Made by a program: the position numbers and the translations under genes. The notes beneath the pieces are model-generated. The model was not told the origin of the DNA. It did not search any database and worked only from the letters and a program-made list of their open reading frames with translations. Positions 5,538 through 9,369 of a stretch of 9,369 nt of DNA are shown one piece after another. This DNA comes from Oscillospiraceae bacterium (GTDB lineage Bacteria > Bacillota > Clostridia > Oscillospirales > Acutalibacteraceae): positions 1 to 9,369 of the forward strand of contig JAQXHW010000041.1 in NCBI GenBank assembly GCA_029007475.1, in the 5' to 3' direction. How positions within the stretch are numbered: position 1 is the stretch's first letter; each line of letters opens with the position of its first letter.

Positions 5538-7268
5538 ATGAAATGTGTACTAAAAGAGCTTTCGGGCTATAAAAAAGAACTTATACTGATTGTACTGTCC
5601 GTAATCGGTACTACAATGGCTACCCTGGGACTTCCGTCGCTGCTTATGCGGCTTATTGACGTTGCCATACCCCAAGAAGATACGGCTATGGTACTGAGAG
5701 TCGGCGGATTTATGATAGCCCTGGTAGCTTTCGGACTGTTCTGCGGTATTGCTACAAGCAAGCTCTCCGCAACTGTTTCTATGGGAGTCGGCAGAAACCT
5801 GAGAAGTAAGATTTTTACTAAGGTGCAGTATTTTTCCCAGACAGAGATTGATAAATTCTCCGCTTCCTCGCTGATTACAAGGACAAACAACGATGTAACC
5901 CAGGTGCAGATGTTTCTCAATCAGTGTCTGAGAATTGCCATACAGGCGCCGATTATGTGTATCTGCGGAATTATACTTGCCATTTCAAGCAGTCCTCAGC
6001 TTTCGGGTGTGCTTGTGATTTCAATTCCGCTTATGGCGGTTATACTTGTGGTTATCGCAAAAATTGCGGTTCCGCTGTCAACGAAAATTCAGACTAAAAT
6101 TGACAGAATAAACCTTGTTATGCGCGAAAAGCTCACAGGCGTGAGGGTAATCCGCGCATTCGGAACGGCTGATTTTGAAAGCAGAAAATTCGAAGAAATC
6201 AACAGGGATTACCAAAAGACGAACAAAAAGCTCCAGCGTACCACAAACGCCGTAATGCCCGTGCTTATCGTTATCCTATCGCTTACGGCTGCGCTGGTAA
6301 TGCTTATGGCGGCTAACCAGTCGCTGAACAAAGGCATCGACTACACCGTAGGCGAGATTATGGCTATTATCCAGTACATAATGCAGATTATGATGGCTGT
6401 AATTATGCTGACATTGGTGTTTGTAATGCTTCCCCGTGCCTCAACGGCGGCATCCCGCGCTCAGGAAGTGCTTGAATCAGAGACTTCAATTAAGAACAAA
6501 GAGGAAACAAAGGATAACCGTGATAAGAAAGGCTATCTTACATTTAAGAATGTTACCTTCAGATATCCGGGTGCCGACAAGCCTGCAATAGAAAACCTTT
6601 CCTTTGAAGCAAAGCCCGGAGAGACAACAGCCATTATCGGCGGTACGGGTATGGGTAAGTCAACGGTGGTAAACCTCATTCCCCGACTTTATGACGTGAC
6701 CGAGGGTCAGGTGCTTGTTGACGGCGTGGACGTAAGAGATTACGACACAAAGGTGCTGAGGGAAAAAATCGGCTTTGTTCCCCAGAAAGCTGTGCTGTTC
6801 TCGGGTACAATAGATTCAAATATCGCCTTCGGCGACAGAAATGCCGACGAGGAAAGAATTGAAGAAGCCGTAAAAATTGCCCAGTCCTACGATTTCGTTA
6901 TGAAAAAGGAGGAGGGATTTAATTCTCCTATTTCACAGGGCGGCACGAATGTTTCGGGCGGTCAGCGACAGCGGCTTGCTATTGCAAGAGCCATTGTGCG
7001 CAAGCCTGAAATCTATGTATTTGACGACAGCTTTTCGGCTCTTGACTTTAAGACGGATAAGTCTCTGCGTCAGGCTCTGGCAAATGAGACCGAAAACGCA
7101 ACGGTTGTAATCGTAGCCCAGAGAATAAGCACGATTATAGACGCCGACAGAATCATTGTAATTGAAAACGGTCAGGTTGCGGGTATAGGAACTCATAAGG
7201 AATTGTTGAAGTCCTGCGATGTTTACAGGGAAATTGTAGACTCTCAGATGGGTAAGGAGGGTGAGTGA
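5538..7268 (+). CDS. Heterodimeric ABC exporter, subunit with degenerate ATP site (TM287-like)
   Basis: A 576-residue half-transporter with an N-terminal six-helix membrane domain (about 15-300) fused to a nucleotide-binding domain (about 333-572). Visible motifs: A-loop Tyr343, Walker A GGTGMGKS 368-375, Q-loop Gln416, signature VSGGQ 472-476, Walker B ending Asp496, D-loop SALD 500-503. The residue after Walker B is Asp497 instead of Glu, and the switch position is Gln528 (VAQRIST) instead of His. Both changes mark the degenerate-site subunit of heterodimers such as TM287/288, BmrCD and LmrCD. ATG 5538 has only a weak AGG upstream and lies 5 bases after the preceding stop, so translation is probably coupled. 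Its 3' end overlaps the partner gene by one base (TGATG). Substrate not predictable: such pairs export drugs, lipids or peptides. No peptidase C39 domain is present. Confidence 0.92.
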   Translation: MKCVLKELSGYKKELILIVLSVIGTTMATLGLPSLLMRLIDVAIPQEDTAMVLRVGGFMIALVAFGLFCGIATSKLSATVSMGVGRNLRSKIFTKVQYFSQTEIDKFSASSLITRTNNDVTQVQMFLNQCLRIAIQAPIMCICGIILAISSSPQLSGVLVISIPLMAVILVVIAKIAVPLSTKIQTKIDRINLVMREKLTGVRVIRAFGTADFESRKFEEINRDYQKTNKKLQRTTNAVMPVLIVILSLTAALVMLMAANQSLNKGIDYTVGEIMAIIQYIMQIMMAVIMLTLVFVMLPRASTAASRAQEVLESETSIKNKEETKDNRDKKGYLTFKNVTFRYPGADKPAIENLSFEAKPGETTAIIGGTGMGKSTVVNLIPRLYDVTEGQVLVDGVDVRDYDTKVLREKIGFVPQKAVLFSGTIDSNIAFGDRNADEERIEEAVKIAQSYDFVMKKEEGFNSPISQGGTNVSGGQRQRLAIARAIVRKPEIYVFDDSFSALDFKTDKSLRQALANETENATVVIVAQRISTIIDADRIIVIENGQVAGIGTHKELLKSCDVYREIVDSQMGKEGE

Positions 7269-9052
7269 TGAGTAAAAAACGAAAAACCTCCAACAAAAAG
7301 GGCGCATATAAGAGATTGTTTTCTTATATGAAACCGTACAGGGGCAGGCTGATACTTGCAATTCTGCTGATTTTTGTTGCTAACATCGCCTTTGCTTCAG
7401 CTCCTCTGCTTATGGGTAATGCTACAAACTCCTTGGCATTACTCCTTGAAGGCGGAAAAACCCCCGAGGCTCTCGGGAGCTTCTTTACGTTCCTGATTAT
7501 GATGATAGCTGCCTACGGACTTAACGCGTTGCTTTCGTATATAGGAACATGGCTTATTGTGGGAGTTACCGAAAATACGATTTTCGACCTTAGAAAACGG
7601 GTTGACAACAAGCTCGCAAAGCTCCCCTTGAATTATTACGATACAAACGCCTACGGCGATATTCTCAGCCGTATTACAAATGATGTCGACACAGTTTCAA
7701 TCTCCTTGCAGCAGAGTATTTATCAGATACTCAACGCGGTTTTTACAATAGTTATTATCTTTATTATAATGCTCAACATAAGCGGCGTGCTCACTCTTGT
7801 GGGTATTGCGGTTGTGCCTGTTGCGCTGTACGTATCATCAAAGATTGCAAAAAAATCCAAGCAGAAATTCGACGCCCAGCAGAAAGGTACGGGAGAGCTT
7901 AACGGTTTTGTTGAGGAATATTACAGCGGACACAATGTAGTTACCGTTTTCGGCAGAGAAGATACTGTTATTGATGAATTTGAAAAGACAAACGAGGAGC
8001 TTTACGAATCCTCAAAGGACGGTCAGTTCCTTGCAGGCACCCTTATGCCGATTATGCAGAATATGACAAATTTAGGCTATGCCCTTGTCTGCGTAGTAGG
8101 TGCGCTTATGGCGATTATAGGCGGACTTTCAATCGGTATGATTCAGGCTTTTACGCTGTACCTCCGACAGTTTTCTCAGCCCCTTACACAGGTTATGCAG
8201 ATAACAAATGTAATTCAGTCCACAGGCTCGGCGGCGTCAAGAATTTTTGAGTTTCTTGACGAACAGGAGGAGGTGCCTGACGCCGAAGATGCAAAGTTCC
8301 CCGAAAAGCTCAGGGGAGAAGTAACCTTTGACCACATCCGTTTCGGTTACCTGCCTCATCAGACGCTTATCCATGACCTCAACATTACAGTCGGAGCAGG
8401 CGAGAAAACAGCCATTGTAGGCCCGACCGGTGCAGGAAAAACTACGCTTATCAACCTTATTATGCGTTTTTACGATGTAAAAGGCGGAGCAATTAAGATT
8501 GACGGCGTGGATATCCGTGATATGGAAAGAAGCAGACTGAGGGAAATCTTCGGTATGGTGCTTCAGGATACATGGCTGTATAACGGAACAATTATGGAAA
8601 ATATCCGTTACGGCAAGCTGGATGCAACCGACGAAGAGGTTATAGAAGCCGCCAAAAAAGCAAGGGCGGACGCGTTTATAGAGACTTTGCCGGGAGGCTA
8701 CAACTTTGTTCTTCAGGAGGGTGCGGGAAATATCGCCCAGGGACAGCGTCAGCTTCTGACAATAGCAAGAGCAATGCTGAGTAATCCGCCGATTCTGATT
8801 CTTGACGAGGCGACCTCCTCGGTTGATACACGAACAGAGGTTATGATTCAACAGGCTATGACGGAAATGATGAGGGGCAAAACCTCCTTTGTAATTGCCC
8901 ACAGACTTTCTACAATCAAGGATGCGGAAAATATCCTTTATATGCAGGACGGCGATATTTTAGAGGTCGGCAATCACGAGGAGCTTATGGCGAAAAACGG
9001 CTTATACGCAAAGCTTTACAACAGCCAGTTTTCCGATAAAGCGGCTGATTAA
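7268..9052 (+). CDS. Heterodimeric ABC exporter, subunit with catalytic ATP site (TM288-like)
   Basis: A 594-residue partner of the preceding half-transporter. ATG 7268 is preferred over GTG 7265 because AAGGAGG (7254-7260) lies 7 bases upstream; it overlaps the previous stop as TGATG, which suggests tight coupling and equal amounts of the two subunits. A basic N-terminus (KKRKTSNKKG) precedes six membrane helices (about 28-310) and a nucleotide-binding domain (about 350-590): Walker A GPTGAGKTT 385-393, Q-loop Gln433, Walker B ILILD with catalytic Glu514, D-loop SSVD 517-520, switch His545. The signature is IAQGQ (489-493) rather than LSGGQ. Paired head to tail, the degenerate site uses this altered signature with the partner's Asp497/Gln528, while the active site uses Glu514/His545 with the partner's intact VSGGQ. 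This complementary pattern strongly supports a working heterodimer. Confidence 0.92.
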   Translation: MSKKRKTSNKKGAYKRLFSYMKPYRGRLILAILLIFVANIAFASAPLLMGNATNSLALLLEGGKTPEALGSFFTFLIMMIAAYGLNALLSYIGTWLIVGVTENTIFDLRKRVDNKLAKLPLNYYDTNAYGDILSRITNDVDTVSISLQQSIYQILNAVFTIVIIFIIMLNISGVLTLVGIAVVPVALYVSSKIAKKSKQKFDAQQKGTGELNGFVEEYYSGHNVVTVFGREDTVIDEFEKTNEELYESSKDGQFLAGTLMPIMQNMTNLGYALVCVVGALMAIIGGLSIGMIQAFTLYLRQFSQPLTQVMQITNVIQSTGSAASRIFEFLDEQEEVPDAEDAKFPEKLRGEVTFDHIRFGYLPHQTLIHDLNITVGAGEKTAIVGPTGAGKTTLINLIMRFYDVKGGAIKIDGVDIRDMERSRLREIFGMVLQDTWLYNGTIMENIRYGKLDATDEEVIEAAKKARADAFIETLPGGYNFVLQEGAGNIAQGQRQLLTIARAMLSNPPILILDEATSSVDTRTEVMIQQAMTEMMRGKTSFVIAHRLSTIKDAENILYMQDGDILEVGNHEELMAKNGLYAKLYNSQFSDKAAD

Positions 9053-9076
9053 AGCCTAAAAACAGGAGTGATAGAT

Positions 9077-9369
9077 TTGAAAAAATTAAGCATACGATTT
9101 ATGTCGGTTGTGCTGACGGTTATGATACTTTCTTCAGTACTTCCCCTGTCGGTAATAGGTGTAAGCGCACAGGCTGAGGGAAGCTTGCCGGCATCAGCCG
9201 GCGCCGAAGGAAGCCTGCCGCCGGCACCCTCGGGTGAGGAAGATACAAAAAGCGGCACATACACCCTTGATGAGATTTACACCGAGTATCTGTTCTCTCA
9301 CACGGATAAAACAAGCGAAGTGGAATATCCTGGGGATTTTGAAGAAACAGTTGCAAACGCAAATGACGA
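9077..9369 (+). CDS. N-terminus of an unidentified secreted protein (3' truncated by window edge)
   Basis: 97 complete codons are present from TTG 9077, supported by AGGAGTG (9064-9070) 6 bases upstream. The protein begins MKKLSIRF, has a hydrophobic core at about 8-29 and a likely signal peptidase site near VSAQA (29-33), so it is exported by Sec or anchored outside. The mature start carries an imperfect repeat, AEGSLPASAG (33-42) then AEGSLPPAPSG (43-53), a proline/glycine/serine linker-like stretch, followed by an acidic soluble segment (TYTLDEIYTEYLF, EVEYPGDFEE). There is no cysteine, LPXTG or bacteriocin-like leader in the visible part. It follows the exporter by 24 bases with no terminator, so it belongs to the same operon. 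Family not recognised; a surface protein related to the exporter's job is possible but unproven. Confidence 0.75.
   Translation, partial: MKKLSIRFMSVVLTVMILSSVLPLSVIGVSAQAEGSLPASAGAEGSLPPAPSGEEDTKSGTYTLDEIYTEYLFSHTDKTSEVEYPGDFEETVANAND
9173..9235 (+). repeat. GC-rich imperfect tandem repeat in the secreted-protein gene
   Basis: Two units (9173-9202 and 9203-9235) encode AEGSLP plus a variable tail. GCCGGC occurs at 9187-9192, 9197-9202 and 9220-9225, so the stretch can also fold (GCCGGC, ATCA, GCCGGC). It is clearly richer in GC than the flanking sequence, suggesting local duplication or insertion of a small palindromic repeat in frame. Confidence 0.45.

Noticed and set aside
8237..8902. 221-codon minus-strand frame inside the second exporter gene
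   Set aside because: Lies wholly within a gene with all ABC motifs intact; cysteine- and histidine-rich translation with no family features.

Overview
The window looks like chromosome of a Gram-positive gut or rumen Clostridium relative, most likely Oscillospiraceae/Ruminococcus-like. The reasons are a secreted dockerin protein, a LytTR-type regulator, strong AAGGAG-type ribosome binding sites, some TTG starts and moderate GC. This is inferred from gene content, not from any marker gene.

Layout. (1) Bases 1-651 hold the 3' end of one gene and a small overlapping gene whose C-terminus looks like a helix-turn-helix; both resemble accessory or mobile-element cargo. (2) Bases 652-1226 contain no convincing gene. 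They hold a cluster of AAGCATCA repeats, a short palindrome, several nested inverted repeats including a hairpin closed by a GAAA tetraloop, a terminator-like hairpin, and a Shine-Dalgarno sequence with no start codon after it. I read this as the non-coding end of an integrated element, possibly carrying a structured RNA. (3) Bases 1227-3656 on the minus strand encode an 809-residue secreted protein: signal peptide, right-handed beta-helix domain, dockerin in the middle, and two C-terminal modules, the last resembling a CBM26 starch-binding module. (4) From about 3774 to the right edge everything is on the plus strand: a LytTR-PAS regulator, then, behind a separate promoter, a six-helix DUF308/HdeD-like membrane protein, the two subunits of a heterodimeric type IV (TM287/288-like) ABC exporter, and the start of a secreted protein that runs off the window.

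How the right-hand genes may work together. Between the regulator and the membrane-protein gene lie two identical 16-base direct repeats, exactly 21 bp apart, just upstream of a good promoter (TTGAAA, 17 bp, TACTAT). This is the geometry expected of a LytTR binding site. The simplest model is that the LytTR-PAS protein senses something through its PAS domain and switches on an operon of membrane protein, exporter pair and secreted protein. The exporter has one degenerate ATP site (Asp for the catalytic Glu, Gln for the switch His in the first subunit; altered signature in the second) and one canonical site. The substrate is unknown. The secreted protein directly after the exporter could be a partner, but its own signal peptide points to Sec export rather than to export by the ABC pump.

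The operator-promoter arrangement, the inverted LytTR-PAS domain order and the structured non-coding block at 838-1121 are the parts most worth checking.
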